Source: Streptomyces alboniger
GTDB lineage: Bacteria; Actinomycetota; Actinomycetes; Streptomycetales; Streptomycetaceae
Direction of reading: 5' to 3'
Assembly (NCBI RefSeq): GCF_008704395.1
Contig: NZ_CP023695.1
Location: 7,688,001-7,752,000, forward strand
Length of the DNA: 64,000 nt
Shown: piece by piece, positions 37,114 through 46,072 of the stretch
How the letters are laid out: every line of letters begins with the position of its first letter
Numbering within the stretch: position 1 is the first letter of the stretch
The notes under the pieces: generated by a model
The model's database searches: none
What the model was told of the DNA's origin: nothing
Seen by the model: only the letters and a program-made list of their open reading frames with translations
Position numbers and translations under genes: made by a program

Positions 37114-38405
37114 CCACTGCCGCGGAACCCGGACGAGCGGTGCCACACCGTCGGCCGCTGTTCGTACTGCTGCTGGCGCACTACCTCTCGTCGTTCGGCA
37201 ACGCCATCACGGTCATCACCATCCCGCTGTACGTCCTCCACAGCACCGGCAGCTCCGTCTCCACCGGACTGGCCGGCTTCGCCAACACCCTTCCGCTGAT
37301 CTTCGCGGGAGCCGTCGGCGGGGTCTGGATAGACCGCGTCGGCGGCAAACGGATGAGCGTGCTGAGCGATGTCGTCGCGGGCGTCTCCATCGGACTCGTC
37401 CCGCTGCTCGACAACACGGTGGGACTGCCGCTGCCCGTCCTGATGGGACTGCTCTTCGGCCGCAGCCTGGGCTCCACGCCGACGGGCGCCGCACGCCAGA
37501 GCCTGATCAAGCCGCTCGCCGAGCGGGGCGGGATCCGGCTGGCGACCGCCAACTCCTGGATGCAGGGCGCTCCGCGCCTCGGCCTGCTGGTCGGCGCACC
37601 GCTGGCCGGCCTGCTGATCGCCGTGTCCGGACCGGTGACCGGCATGTACGTCGACTCCGCGTCCTTCCTTCTCTCCGCTGTCCTGGTCGCGGTCGGCGTG
37701 CCCCACAGCTCCGGCCCCGCCTCCGCCGCTCAGCACCGGGAGGGATTCCTGCGGCAGCTCGCCGAGGGCGCGAAGGTGGTCCGCGGGATACCCGTGGTCG
37801 GCGCCATGACGGCGTTCGTCTTCGTCACCAACTTCCTCGACGACGCCTTCACCCCGGTCATCCTGCCGGTCTACTCGGACCAGGTGCTCGGCAGCGGCCA
37901 GTACCTGGGCTGGCTGGTGGCCGCCTCCGGTGCCGGCGCCGTCGCCGGCACGTTCGGCTACAGCCCCCTCAGCGCCCGCTGGCTCACCAGCCACCGCTGG
38001 ACCCTGCTGGGCTGCTTCCTCGTCATCGGCGCCCTGCGCCTGACCCTCACGGGCATGCCGGGCGCGGTGCTGAGCATCGTGATCTCCTTCTTGCTCGGCC
38101 TCGCGGCCGGCCCGCTCAACCCGGCGCTGTCCACGGTGATGATGGAGAAGGTCCCGGCAGCGGTCTTCGGCCGCGTCTTCGCCCTCACCTCCGCCGTCGG
38201 GATGAGCGCCGCTCCGATCGGCATCCTCGTCGCCGGCTGGTCGATCCACGGCATCGGGCTGCGCGGAACCCTCCTCTGCTTCGGCGCCTCGTACATCGTC
38301 CTGGTGCTCGTCTCGCTGCGCAGCCGCGCGCTGCGCGACATGGACGCTCCGCCGGCCCCGGCCGAGGAGTCCCCGACCGCCGACAAGGAGGCAGTCCGTG
38401 AGTGA
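37110..38405 (+). CDS. MFS exporter, DHA3 type
   Basis: A 431-residue major facilitator protein related to macrolide-type efflux (DHA3) transporters; members usually have 12 membrane helices. N-terminal LAHYLSSFGNAITVITIPLYVLHSTGS is characteristic, followed by GGVWIDRVGGKRM (loop 2-3 motif) and MYVDSASFLLSA. It is embedded by ATGA overlaps between the variant C protein and the free-standing C domain, so it is co-translated with the assembly line and probably exports the product. A second transporter of the same type is encoded at 49320 (TGSAAQMGLL, GGSWADRFDRRR). Confidence 0.93.
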   Translation: MTTAAEPGRAVPHRRPLFVLLLAHYLSSFGNAITVITIPLYVLHSTGSSVSTGLAGFANTLPLIFAGAVGGVWIDRVGGKRMSVLSDVVAGVSIGLVPLLDNTVGLPLPVLMGLLFGRSLGSTPTGAARQSLIKPLAERGGIRLATANSWMQGAPRLGLLVGAPLAGLLIAVSGPVTGMYVDSASFLLSAVLVAVGVPHSSGPASAAQHREGFLRQLAEGAKVVRGIPVVGAMTAFVFVTNFLDDAFTPVILPVYSDQVLGSGQYLGWLVAASGAGAVAGTFGYSPLSARWLTSHRWTLLGCFLVIGALRLTLTGMPGAVLSIVISFLLGLAAGPLNPALSTVMMEKVPAAVFGRVFALTSAVGMSAAPIGILVAGWSIHGIGLRGTLLCFGASYIVLVLVSLRSRALRDMDAPPAPAEESPTADKEAVRE

Positions 38406-39696
38406 CGACGCACCGGTCCGGGTGCAGCGGGCCTCCGCGCTGGAACGGCAGTTCTGGGTCGGCGAGCAGATCGCACCGGCGACCCGGGCCAACCGGGCCC
38501 TCGCCCGGATCCGCGTCGACGGTCCGGTCGCATACGGTGCGCTCGGGGCGGCGCTGAGCGCGGTCGCCGCCCGCCACGAGGCGCTGCGCACCGCCTTCGT
38601 GGTCGAGCGGGGGGAGTTGGTGCGCAAAGTGCTCCCTCCCCGCGACATCCCGCCCCTGCTGCACCTCCCCGCGAGAACCGGCAGCCACGCCGCGACCGCC
38701 GCCCTGCTGGCGGACGACTTCCTGGACCTCGGCGCGGGACGGTTGTTCCGGGCCGCCGTGGCACCCGACGACACGGGCGCCACGCTCTACCTGGCGGTGC
38801 ATCACATCGCCTTCGACGGGATGTCCCAGGAGATCTTCGCCGCCGACCTGGCGCGCGCCTACGACCTGGCCCTCACGGGCGAGGACCCCGTACTGCCCGT
38901 CCGCGAACGGGCGGAGCCCGCCACCCTGGCCCCCGCCCAGCGCGCCGAACTCGCCACCCACTGGCGGACGATGCTCGACGAGGCGGCCGACCTGCCCCTC
39001 CCGGGATCCGCCGACGGCCCCGGCCCCAGCCAGCGGGAGCTTGCCCAGGCCGAGCTGACGGAGGACAGCCGCGAATTGCCGGCCGGCACCTGGCAGGCGG
39101 TGCGTACCCGGGCCCGGCTCAGCGGCTGCTCGCCGTACGCGGTGCTGCTGGCGGCTTTCGGCCGGGCGCTGGCCGACCTCACCGGCGGCGCCGGTTTCTG
39201 CGTCGGAACGCCGGTGGCCGCACGCACGCCCGGCCAGAGCGACGAGATCGGCTATCTGACGAACACACTGCCCGTGCGCATGCCCGAACTGTCCGGGCCC
39301 CAAGTCGTCGAACGGGTCTGGGGAGCCCTGCGCGAGAGCGTCATCGGTTCCGCGCTGCCGTGCGACGAGATCATCCGCGCCGCCCGGACGACGCCCGGCC
39401 GGCGGATGCCCGTCTACCAGGCACTGTTCGCCTTCGAGAACTGGGAGCGGGCGGAACACACCGCGGGCCCGGTGCAGATCCGCGCCCTCCCCGTCCCACC
39501 CGTCGGCGGGCACGCGGAGATCCAGCTCCAGGTGACCGAGCTGCCCGCCGGCACCCTGCACTGCGTCGCCCAGGCCCCGCTCAGCAGCCCCTGGCAGGGC
39601 CGGTCGGCCGCCCTGCTGCATGCCTTCGACGACCAGCTCGGCCTCCTGTGCGCCGACGCCGCCACCCGATCACCCGGCCGGGAGAACACCGTATGA
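38398..39696 (+). CDS. Free-standing condensation domain
   Basis: A 432-residue single C domain with an intact active site, VHHIAFDGMS (~134), and the late TPVAARTPGQSDEIGYLTNTLPVR region. It has no A or PCP domain attached. It overlaps the exporter gene by eight bases and the thioesterase gene by four. Because three NRPS proteins in the window begin with C domains lacking the catalytic histidine, this protein is a good candidate to supply condensation in trans (inference). It could also couple a side chain to the peptide. Confidence 0.9.
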   Translation: MSDDAPVRVQRASALERQFWVGEQIAPATRANRALARIRVDGPVAYGALGAALSAVAARHEALRTAFVVERGELVRKVLPPRDIPPLLHLPARTGSHAATAALLADDFLDLGAGRLFRAAVAPDDTGATLYLAVHHIAFDGMSQEIFAADLARAYDLALTGEDPVLPVRERAEPATLAPAQRAELATHWRTMLDEAADLPLPGSADGPGPSQRELAQAELTEDSRELPAGTWQAVRTRARLSGCSPYAVLLAAFGRALADLTGGAGFCVGTPVAARTPGQSDEIGYLTNTLPVRMPELSGPQVVERVWGALRESVIGSALPCDEIIRAARTTPGRRMPVYQALFAFENWERAEHTAGPVQIRALPVPPVGGHAEIQLQVTELPAGTLHCVAQAPLSSPWQGRSAALLHAFDDQLGLLCADAATRSPGRENTV

Positions 39697-40382
39697 CCAC
39701 CTCAGTGATGTGCCTGCCCTACGCAGGGGCGGGCGCGGGCATCTACCGCCCCTGGCAGCTTCGGGAGTCCGCCGCGCTGCGCGCCGTACCCATCCAGGTC
39801 CCCGGCCGGGAGCGGGAGTTCGGCAAGCCGTTCTACCGTGACTTCTCCGAGGCCGCCGAGGGAACCGCACGGCGCATCCGGGAAGCCGCCGCGGACGGAC
39901 AGCCGTACATCGTCTTCGGGCACAGCTTCGGCGCGCTGCTCGCCTACGAGGCCGTCCGGCACCTGGCCGACACCGGGGGCTCGCTGCCCCGGCACCTGGT
40001 GGTCAGCGGCTCCGCCAGCCCCTCCCACCGGCAGGCCGAGCGGCTCGACGGTGACGACGAGGAGGTCGTCGCGCGGGTCAGGGCCATCGCGTGCAGGGAC
40101 ATGCCGGAGTACGCCGACCCCCGGCTGCGGGACATCCTGCTGCCGATCATGAGGGCGGACGTGAACCTGCTGGCCGATTACACGCCGCCCGCCCGCGATC
40201 CGCTGCCCGTCCCGATCACCGCGATCCGCGGCGACCAGGACCACCTGGTGCCCGAGAACGAGTGGCTGGACTGGGGGGCCTTCACCTCCGCCGGCTTCGA
40301 CACCGTCGAGTTCGCCGGGGACCACATGTACGTGACGGACTGGTGGCCGGAGTTGTGGAAGACGCTGGAGCAACTGGTGTGA
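39693..40382 (+). CDS. Type II thioesterase
   Basis: A 229-residue alpha/beta hydrolase of the external editing thioesterase family, which strips misprimed or stalled acyl groups from carrier domains. It shows MCLPYAGAGAGIYRPW near the start, GHSFGALLAYE around the nucleophile Ser, IRGDQDHLVP, and GDHMYVTD with the catalytic His. ATG 39693 overlaps the stop of the free-standing C gene by four bases. It is distinct from the type I TE domain ending the minus-strand NRPS. Confidence 0.94.
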   Translation: MTTSVMCLPYAGAGAGIYRPWQLRESAALRAVPIQVPGREREFGKPFYRDFSEAAEGTARRIREAAADGQPYIVFGHSFGALLAYEAVRHLADTGGSLPRHLVVSGSASPSHRQAERLDGDDEEVVARVRAIACRDMPEYADPRLRDILLPIMRADVNLLADYTPPARDPLPVPITAIRGDQDHLVPENEWLDWGAFTSAGFDTVEFAGDHMYVTDWWPELWKTLEQLV

Positions 40383-40385
40383 GCT

Positions 40386-40409
40386 CCCCGAGAGCGGGGT
40401 GCGTACCCC
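40386..40409 (+). other. Two mutually exclusive small hairpins after the thioesterase gene
   Basis: CCCCG/CGGGG (40386-40390 with 40395-40399, loop AGAG) and GGGGT/ACCCC (40396-40400 with 40405-40409, loop GCGT) share the G-run, so only one can form. They lie in the 110-base gap before the free-standing A gene. A weak terminator or an RNA switch is possible; both stems are only 5 bp. Confidence 0.25.
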
Positions 40410-40492
40410 CTTGTGTACCCCTCAGCTCCGCTGCCACTGCCCTCCGTCCCTCGCCGTACCGCCCGGAAGCCGCGAAGAACAGGACGTCTCCG

Positions 40493-42097
40493 ATGGAACC
40501 CGCCACTCTCGTCGACCTTTTCGCCGTCAGCGCCGAACGCCACCCCGAGCGCATCGCGCTGGATGTGCGGGACACCGCGCTCACCTACCGGCAACTGGAC
40601 ACCGCGGCAGCCCGGATGGCCGCCGTCATGGCCCGGCAACTGCCGCACCGCCCGGCCAGGATCGGACTGCTCTCGGCCCGCAGTCTCACCACGTACGTCG
40701 GCTACCTGGCCGCGCTCCGCCTCGGCGCGGCCGTCGTCCCGCTCAACCCGTCCTTCCCGGCCGGCCGGCTCCGCGCCATCGCCGACATGACGGATCTGGA
40801 CCTGATCCTGGTCGACGAGCACGCCGCGGCACGGGCCGGTGAACTGGCCGCCACCGAGAGCGCGGAGGGGACGGACGGGCGGGAGCTGCCTCCTTTCGTC
40901 ACCTGCACCGACGCCGAGGCGGCCCGCGCGGGAGCGGACGGCGAGGACGGCGTACCGTCGGCCCCCGCCGTGCGGGTGTCGCCGGAGGACGTCGCGTACA
41001 TCCTCTACACCTCCGGTTCCACGGGCCGGCCCCGAGGTGTGCCGATCCGGCATGCGCGCGTCGTGCCGACACTGCGCTGGCTGGTCGAGTACAACGCCTT
41101 CACCCCCGAGTCCCGGGTCTCGCAGAACGTGGAGATCTCCTTCGACGTCGCGGTCTTCGAACTCTTCGCCGCCTGGGCAAGCGGCGGCGCCCTGGTGGTG
41201 CCCCGGCCCAACGACGTCGTACGGCCGGCGCCCTACGTGAACGCCAAGCGGGTCACGCACTGGTTCTGCGTTCCCTCGGTCGGCGGCATCGCCGCCCGCA
41301 CCGGAGCGCTGGCACCGGACTCGATGCCGTCGCTGAAGGCCGTCATGTTCGGTGGCGAGCGGCTGCTCGCCGAACAGGCCGAGCAGTGGGCCGCGGCGGC
41401 GCCCGGGGCACGGCTGTGGAACCTGTACGGCCCGACGGAGGTCGCCATCGTCTGCTCGGGGCAGGACCTCGGCGCGAAGGGGGCGCTGCTCGCGGCGGGC
41501 GCCAACGGGACCCTGCCGATCGGAGAGGTACCACCGCACCTGGAGCATGTGATCCTCGACGACGGCGGTGAGCCCGCGGAGACGGGCGAGCTGTGTGTCC
41601 GGGGCGTCCAGCGCTTCGACGGCTACCTCGACCCCGCCGACGACGTGGGCCGTTTCGTGGAGTGGAGCCCGGGGCGTGCGGCCGTGGTCCACGACGGCAC
41701 GGCGCCGCTGACCCGGGACCTCTGGTACCGCACCGGCGACCGGGTCGGCCGGGAGAACGGCGCCCTGGTCCACCTGGGCCGCCTCGACCACCAGGTCAAA
41801 CTGCGCGGCCACCGCATCGAGCTGGGCGAGGTCGACGCGGCCCTGGCCCGGCACCCCGCCGTGCGCGACGCGGTCGCGGTGGTGCAGGAGCACGAGAGCG
41901 ATGCCGAGTTGGTCGCCTATTACACGGGCGAGACGGTCCCGCAGAGCGACCTGACCGCGTTCCTGCGCGCCCGGCTGCCCGTCTACATGATTCCGAGGCG
42001 GTTCACGCATCTGCAAAAGCTGCCGCTCAACGCCAACGGCAAGGTGGACCGCACCGCTTTCGAGGCCGGACCGCACTCCGCGGTGCCGGCCGGCTGA
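40493..42097 (+). CDS. Free-standing adenylation enzyme
   Basis: A 534-residue amino-acid-activating enzyme with no attached carrier. It shows [62 protein letters not shown] and NGKVDR (motifs A3-A10). The pocket by alignment reads D-V-F-F-M-G-L-I-V-K, which I cannot assign; it suggests a hydrophobic residue. Start ATG 40493 is preceded by AGGAC. It should charge a carrier in trans, most simply the free-standing PCP heading the same operon (inference). The next gene encodes an isopropylmalate synthase homologue, so its substrate could be a homologated or branched residue made by that enzyme. Confidence 0.9.
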   Translation: MEPATLVDLFAVSAERHPERIALDVRDTALTYRQLDTAAARMAAVMARQLPHRPARIGLLSARSLTTYVGYLAALRLGAAVVPLNPSFPAGRLRAIADMTDLDLILVDEHAAARAGELAATESAEGTDGRELPPFVTCTDAEAARAGADGEDGVPSAPAVRVSPEDVAYILYTSGSTGRPRGVPIRHARVVPTLRWLVEYNAFTPESRVSQNVEISFDVAVFELFAAWASGGALVVPRPNDVVRPAPYVNAKRVTHWFCVPSVGGIAARTGALAPDSMPSLKAVMFGGERLLAEQAEQWAAAAPGARLWNLYGPTEVAIVCSGQDLGAKGALLAAGANGTLPIGEVPPHLEHVILDDGGEPAETGELCVRGVQRFDGYLDPADDVGRFVEWSPGRAAVVHDGTAPLTRDLWYRTGDRVGRENGALVHLGRLDHQVKLRGHRIELGEVDAALARHPAVRDAVAVVQEHESDAELVAYYTGETVPQSDLTAFLRARLPVYMIPRRFTHLQKLPLNANGKVDRTAFEAGPHSAVPAG

Positions 42098-42122
42098 GAA
42101 CCGGATTCCAGGGAGACATGAC

Positions 42123-43931
42123 ATGACCGCAACCCCGTCGCCCCTGCCCGTCCCACCCCGGATCACCACGCCCGCGGGACCGCGCGGAGCGGATCAGCCG
42201 TGGTGGAACACCCAGCTGGGCTCGGCCATGCCCTTCGCCCGCTACGAGCGGTCCGGCACACGGCGTCCGCGTCCGCTTCCGCTGACGGACCGCACCTGGC
42301 CCTCGAAGTCCTTGGTCAGGGCCCCGCTGTGGGCGTCGGTGGACCTCAGGGACGGCAACCAGGCGCTGCGCGACCCGATGGACACAAGACGGAAGAGAGC
42401 GATGTTCGACCTGCTCGTCCGCATGGGCTTCAAGGACATCGAGGTCGGATACCCCTCGGCCAGCGAAGCGGACTTCTCGTTCGTCCGCACGCTGATCGAG
42501 GAGGACCTCATCCCGGACGACGTGACGATATCCGTCTTCGCACCGGCCAGGCCCGAACTGATCGACCGGACCTTCGAGGCCATCGACGGGGTGGACCGGG
42601 CGGTGGTGCATCTGTGCCACGCCACCGCCTGCCTGTGGCGCGAGGTGGTCTTCGCGATGACCCCCGGCGAGGTCGAGGAGATGGCGGTCCGGGCAGCGGA
42701 GCACGTCGCCCGGCGCACGGACGCCACCAAGGGAACCCGGCTGCGTTTCCAGTACTCACCGGAGACGTTCAACGTGACGGAGCCGGAGTTCGTCCTGCGC
42801 CTGTCGAACACCGTCGCCGCGCTGTGGGACGCGAGTCCGGACCGCCCGGTCACCCTCAATCTGCCGACCACGGTGGAGACCGACTCCCCCCACGTGTTCG
42901 CCGACCAGGTCGAGTGGATGCACCGCAACCTGCACAACCGGCGGTCGGTCATCCTCTCCGTCCATCCGCACAACGACCGCGGCACCGCGGTCGCCTCCGC
43001 GGAACTGGCCGTCATGGCGGGCGCCGAGCGGATCGAGGGCACGCTCTTCGGCAACGGGGAACGCACGGGCAACGTCTGTCTCGCGACACTGGCGCTGAAC
43101 CTCTTCAGCCAGGGAGTCGACCCCCAGCTGGACTTCTCGGACATCGACGGGATCCGCCGCACGGTCGAGTTCGCCAACCAGCTACCGGTGCCGCCCCGTC
43201 ACCCGTACGCCGGCGACCTCGTCCACACGGCCTTCTCCGGCACGCACCAGGACGCCATAGCCAAGGGCCTGGCCGCGATGGGACGCCGAGCCGCCGAAGC
43301 GGACACGCCCGCCGCCGCGGTGCCCTGGGACGTCCCGTACCTGCCCATCGATCCGAGGGACGTGGGCCGGACGTACGAGTCCGTCGTGCGGGTCAACAGC
43401 CAGTCCGGCAGGGGCGGGGTGGCGCATGTGCTCAACACCGCGTACGGGCTGGACCTGCCGCGCACGATGCGGGTGGAGTTCGGCCGCCGTGTCCAGCGTG
43501 CCGCGGACCACGGCGGCGGCGAACTCACCTCGCACGAACTGCACGCCCTCTTCACCGAGGAGTACCTGGAGTTCGACCGGCCGCGGCTCATGCTCAAGGA
43601 GTTCCGGACGACGCCCGGCGCCGCCGGTGTCACCCTCGCCGCCCTGGTCGTCCTCGCGGACGGCGCGGAGCGGCGCCTGGCCGCCGACGGACCGGACGCG
43701 GCCACCGCCTTCGCCGCGGCCCTGGCGGACATCGGCATCACCGTGCGGCGACCGGAACTGACCTGCCACCCGCTGCCCGACACCGTCGGCACCCGCTTCG
43801 CCGCGTACGCGCGGGTCACCGTCGACGGCACGGCCCAGCACGGCGCCGCCGTTACCGAGGACGCGGAACTGGCCCGGTTGACGGCGGTGACCTCCGCGGT
43901 CAACCGGGCGGTTGAGCACCGCGTTCCATGA
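42123..43931 (+). CDS. leuA: 2-isopropylmalate synthase homologue (LeuA, actinobacterial long form)
   Basis: A 602-residue DRE-TIM metallolyase, the enzyme that joins acetyl-CoA to an alpha-keto acid. It shows SVDLRDGNQALRDPM (catalytic Arg and metal Asp), FKDIEVGYPSAS, SVHPHNDRGTA (metal-binding HxH) and FGNGERTGNV. A C-terminal ~120-residue domain corresponds to the leucine-sensing regulatory region. Start ATG 42123 follows AGGGAG, 25 bases after the A-domain gene. Within a biosynthetic operon it may supply or homologate a keto acid for an unusual amino acid, or provide a feedback-altered leucine supply (inference). No isomerase or dehydrogenase partner is in the window. It is the last gene of the plus-strand operon. 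Confidence 0.9.
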   Translation: MTATPSPLPVPPRITTPAGPRGADQPWWNTQLGSAMPFARYERSGTRRPRPLPLTDRTWPSKSLVRAPLWASVDLRDGNQALRDPMDTRRKRAMFDLLVRMGFKDIEVGYPSASEADFSFVRTLIEEDLIPDDVTISVFAPARPELIDRTFEAIDGVDRAVVHLCHATACLWREVVFAMTPGEVEEMAVRAAEHVARRTDATKGTRLRFQYSPETFNVTEPEFVLRLSNTVAALWDASPDRPVTLNLPTTVETDSPHVFADQVEWMHRNLHNRRSVILSVHPHNDRGTAVASAELAVMAGAERIEGTLFGNGERTGNVCLATLALNLFSQGVDPQLDFSDIDGIRRTVEFANQLPVPPRHPYAGDLVHTAFSGTHQDAIAKGLAAMGRRAAEADTPAAAVPWDVPYLPIDPRDVGRTYESVVRVNSQSGRGGVAHVLNTAYGLDLPRTMRVEFGRRVQRAADHGGGELTSHELHALFTEEYLEFDRPRLMLKEFRTTPGAAGVTLAALVVLADGAERRLAADGPDAATAFAAALADIGITVRRPELTCHPLPDTVGTRFAAYARVTVDGTAQHGAAVTEDAELARLTAVTSAVNRAVEHRVP

Positions 43932-43961
43932 CAGCTACGTGAAAACGCTGTCGAGGTCCCG

Positions 43962-43980
43962 GCAGATCCGTCTGATCTGC
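43962..43980 (+). terminator. Small hairpin after the isopropylmalate synthase gene
   Basis: GCAGATC (43962-43968) pairs with GATCTGC (43974-43980) around CGTCT, 30 bases past the stop. It is short for an actinomycete terminator and is followed by an AT-rich GAATTAAT; an operator role is also possible. Confidence 0.35.
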
Positions 43981-44011
43981 GAATTAATCGGGTTATGGTC
44001 CCTCCACTGCT

Positions 44012-44029
44012 CGCCGGTGATCACCGGCG
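44012..44029. promoter_or_regulatory. 18-base perfect palindrome before the peptidase gene
   Basis: CGCCGGTGATCACCGGCG (44012-44029) is fully self-complementary and lies 31 bases before the GTG start of the M28 peptidase. It could be a repressor operator or a hairpin in the mRNA leader. Confidence 0.45.
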
Positions 44030-44060
44030 CCACGCACCGACCACGCAAGGAAGGACCTCC

Positions 44061-45563
44061 GTGCGCGTACTCCGCAACCGGACGACGGCCTCTCTGCTCT
44101 CCGCCGTCGTCGCCGCCCCCGTCCTGTTCGCCGCGGCGTCCCCCGCGGGCGCGCAGGACGCCGCCCGGCCCGACGGGCACCGGACCGCACCGGCCGACAA
44201 GGCCCAGCGGCTGGCCGCGAAACTGGTGAAGAAGTCCACCGGCAAGAGCGCCTACCGCCACCTGGAGAAGCTCCAGCAGATAGCCGACGCCCACGGCGGC
44301 AACCGCGCCGCGGGCACCCCGGGCCACCAGGCCTCCACCAGGTACGTGTACGACCGGCTGAAGAAGGCCGGCTACAAGGTCACGTACCAGAACTTCACCC
44401 TGTACAAGTCGCGGACGCTGCGGGAGAGCGCCAGTGTCCTTTCCCCTGAGCCGCGCAAGCTGAACGCCCGGGCGTTCGCCTTCAGCAAGTCCACGCCCCA
44501 AGGCGGCCTCCAGGCCCCCGTCGCCGCGGCCCGCGTCGACACCACCCCCGGCTGCGAGGCCGACGACTACACCTCGGACACCTTCACCGGGAAGATCGCG
44601 CTGGTGAAGCGCGGTGCCTGCACCTTCGCCGAGAAGGAGGCCGCCGCGACCAAGGCGGGCGCCGTGGGCATCGTGGTCTACAACCACTCCGGCGACCAGC
44701 CCGTCGAGGGCGACCTGGAGCACCCCCGGAACGCGCACATCCCTGCCGTCGGCATCACCAAGGCCGAGGGCGAGAAGCTCGCCGGGCAGGTCGCCGGGGG
44801 AGAGGTGAGACTCTCCCTGGACGTCGCCACCAAGACCGACTCGCACAAGACCCGCAACGTCATCGCGGAGACCCGCGGCGGCCGCGCCGACCGCGTGGTC
44901 GCGCTCGGCGCCCACCTGGACTCCGTACCCGAGGGCCCGGGCATCAACGACAACGGCTCCGGCTCGGCCGGTCTCATCGAAGTCGCCGAGAAGCTCGCCA
45001 AGGAAACCAAGGGCGGCAAGAAGCTCGCCCACAAGGTCCGGTTCGGCTGGTGGTCGGCCGAGGAGGTGGGCCTGCTCGGCTCGGACCACTACGTGAAGTC
45101 CCTGAGCGCACAGCAGAAGAAGAACATCAAGCTCTACCTGAACTTCGACATGATCGCCTCGCCCAACGCGGCCGAATTCGTCTACGACGGCGACGACTCA
45201 GACAAGACGGGCGCAGGGGCGGGCCCCGCCGGTTCGGCCCAGATCGAGAAGCTGATCAACGGCTTCCTGGACAAGAAGAAGGTGCCGCACTGGGGCACCG
45301 ACTTCGACGGCCGCTCCGACTACGGCCCGTTCATCGATGCCGGTATCCCGGCCGGTGGCACCTTCACCGGCGCCGAGGGCCTCAAGACCGCGGAGCAGGC
45401 CGCGAAGGCGGGCGGCGAGGCAGGCCGACCCTACGACCCGAACTACCACGCCAAGGGCGACGACATCACCAACATCAACCGTAAGGCGTTCGACCTGAAC
45501 ATCGATGCCATCGCGAACGCGGTCGGCACGTACGCGCAGGACCTGAGCTCGCTCAGGCACTGA
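44061..45563 (+). CDS. Secreted M28-family zinc aminopeptidase with PA domain
   Basis: A 500-residue exported peptidase. The N-terminus has a signal peptide (RNRTT, hydrophobic stretch to about residue 27, then ASPAGAQ for cleavage). A protease-associated insert (about 150-270; GKIALVKRGACTF, AGAVGIVVYNHSG) is followed by the catalytic domain. Zinc and catalytic residues are in GAHLDSVPEGPGINDNGSG, WWSAEEVGLLGS, NFDMIAS and YHAKGDD. The GTG start at 44061 has an AAGGAAGG site. It has its own upstream palindrome and downstream terminator, so it is a separate transcription unit inside the biosynthetic region. It could be ordinary extracellular proteolysis, or prodrug/peptide trimming outside the cell (inference). 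Confidence 0.93.
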   Translation: MRVLRNRTTASLLSAVVAAPVLFAAASPAGAQDAARPDGHRTAPADKAQRLAAKLVKKSTGKSAYRHLEKLQQIADAHGGNRAAGTPGHQASTRYVYDRLKKAGYKVTYQNFTLYKSRTLRESASVLSPEPRKLNARAFAFSKSTPQGGLQAPVAAARVDTTPGCEADDYTSDTFTGKIALVKRGACTFAEKEAAATKAGAVGIVVYNHSGDQPVEGDLEHPRNAHIPAVGITKAEGEKLAGQVAGGEVRLSLDVATKTDSHKTRNVIAETRGGRADRVVALGAHLDSVPEGPGINDNGSGSAGLIEVAEKLAKETKGGKKLAHKVRFGWWSAEEVGLLGSDHYVKSLSAQQKKNIKLYLNFDMIASPNAAEFVYDGDDSDKTGAGAGPAGSAQIEKLINGFLDKKKVPHWGTDFDGRSDYGPFIDAGIPAGGTFTGAEGLKTAEQAAKAGGEAGRPYDPNYHAKGDDITNINRKAFDLNIDAIANAVGTYAQDLSSLRH

Positions 45564-45601
45564 CCTCCGGGGCCCGCTCCGGGATCCAGCAAGGCACCAA
45601 G

Positions 45602-45643
45602 GAGCCCCCTGGCGCCGCCGGAAGGCGGGGTACCAGGGGGCTC
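45602..45643 (+). terminator. Strong terminator hairpin after the peptidase gene
   Basis: An 11-bp perfect stem (45602-45612 with 45633-45643) encloses a second stem CCGCC/GGCGG (45615-45619 with 45624-45628) with a GGAA tetraloop. It separates the peptidase from the convergent small gene and can serve both. Confidence 0.85.
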
Positions 45644-45655
45644 AGTCATGACCGT

Positions 45656-46072
45656 TCAGAGGACTCCGCGCGTGGCACGGGTGAGGGGGCCCTGGCCGCG
45701 CCTCACGTTGGCGCCTCCCAGCGCGTAGGCACCGGCCAGCATGGCGACGGCACCACTGCCGACGCCCACCGCGATCGCCTTGCGGTTCTTGAGCACCGTC
45801 CATGTCGTCGTCGCCGCTTGCAGCGTCTTCCCCGGCACGGCGGAAAGCAGCTCGCCTCCCGCCTTCGCCTTTTCACTGAGCGCCGCGCCCACAGACGTCG
45901 CGCCTTCCCCCGCCTCGGCGACCGATGACTTGACGCCACGGGCTGCGGAGCCGGTCTTGGCGGTGGCTCCGGAAGCAGTCTTGGACGCGGAACGGGCCGT
46001 GCCTCCTGCGGTCTTGGCCGTCGTGGTCTTGTCACCTACAGGGCTGGTTCCGTTTTTCGTCGATTCACTCAT
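45656..46072 (-). CDS. Small Ala/Thr/Ser-rich membrane protein of unknown function
   Basis: A 138-residue protein I do not recognise. The first ~60 residues are low-complexity (Thr, Ser, Ala, Lys, Gly) and likely disordered. One hydrophobic segment near residues 105-125 (AIAVGVGSGAVAMLAGAYALGG) would make a membrane anchor, followed by a short basic tail. The start at 46072 is supported by a CGGAGGG site; longer readings have no support. It is convergent with the M28 peptidase and divergent from the radical SAM gene. No biosynthetic motif is visible, and it may be resident chromosomal DNA between two blocks of the cluster. Confidence 0.65.
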   Translation of the reverse strand: MSESTKNGTSPVGDKTTTAKTAGGTARSASKTASGATAKTGSAARGVKSSVAEAGEGATSVGAALSEKAKAGGELLSAVPGKTLQAATTTWTVLKNRKAIAVGVGSGAVAMLAGAYALGGANVRRGQGPLTRATRGVL

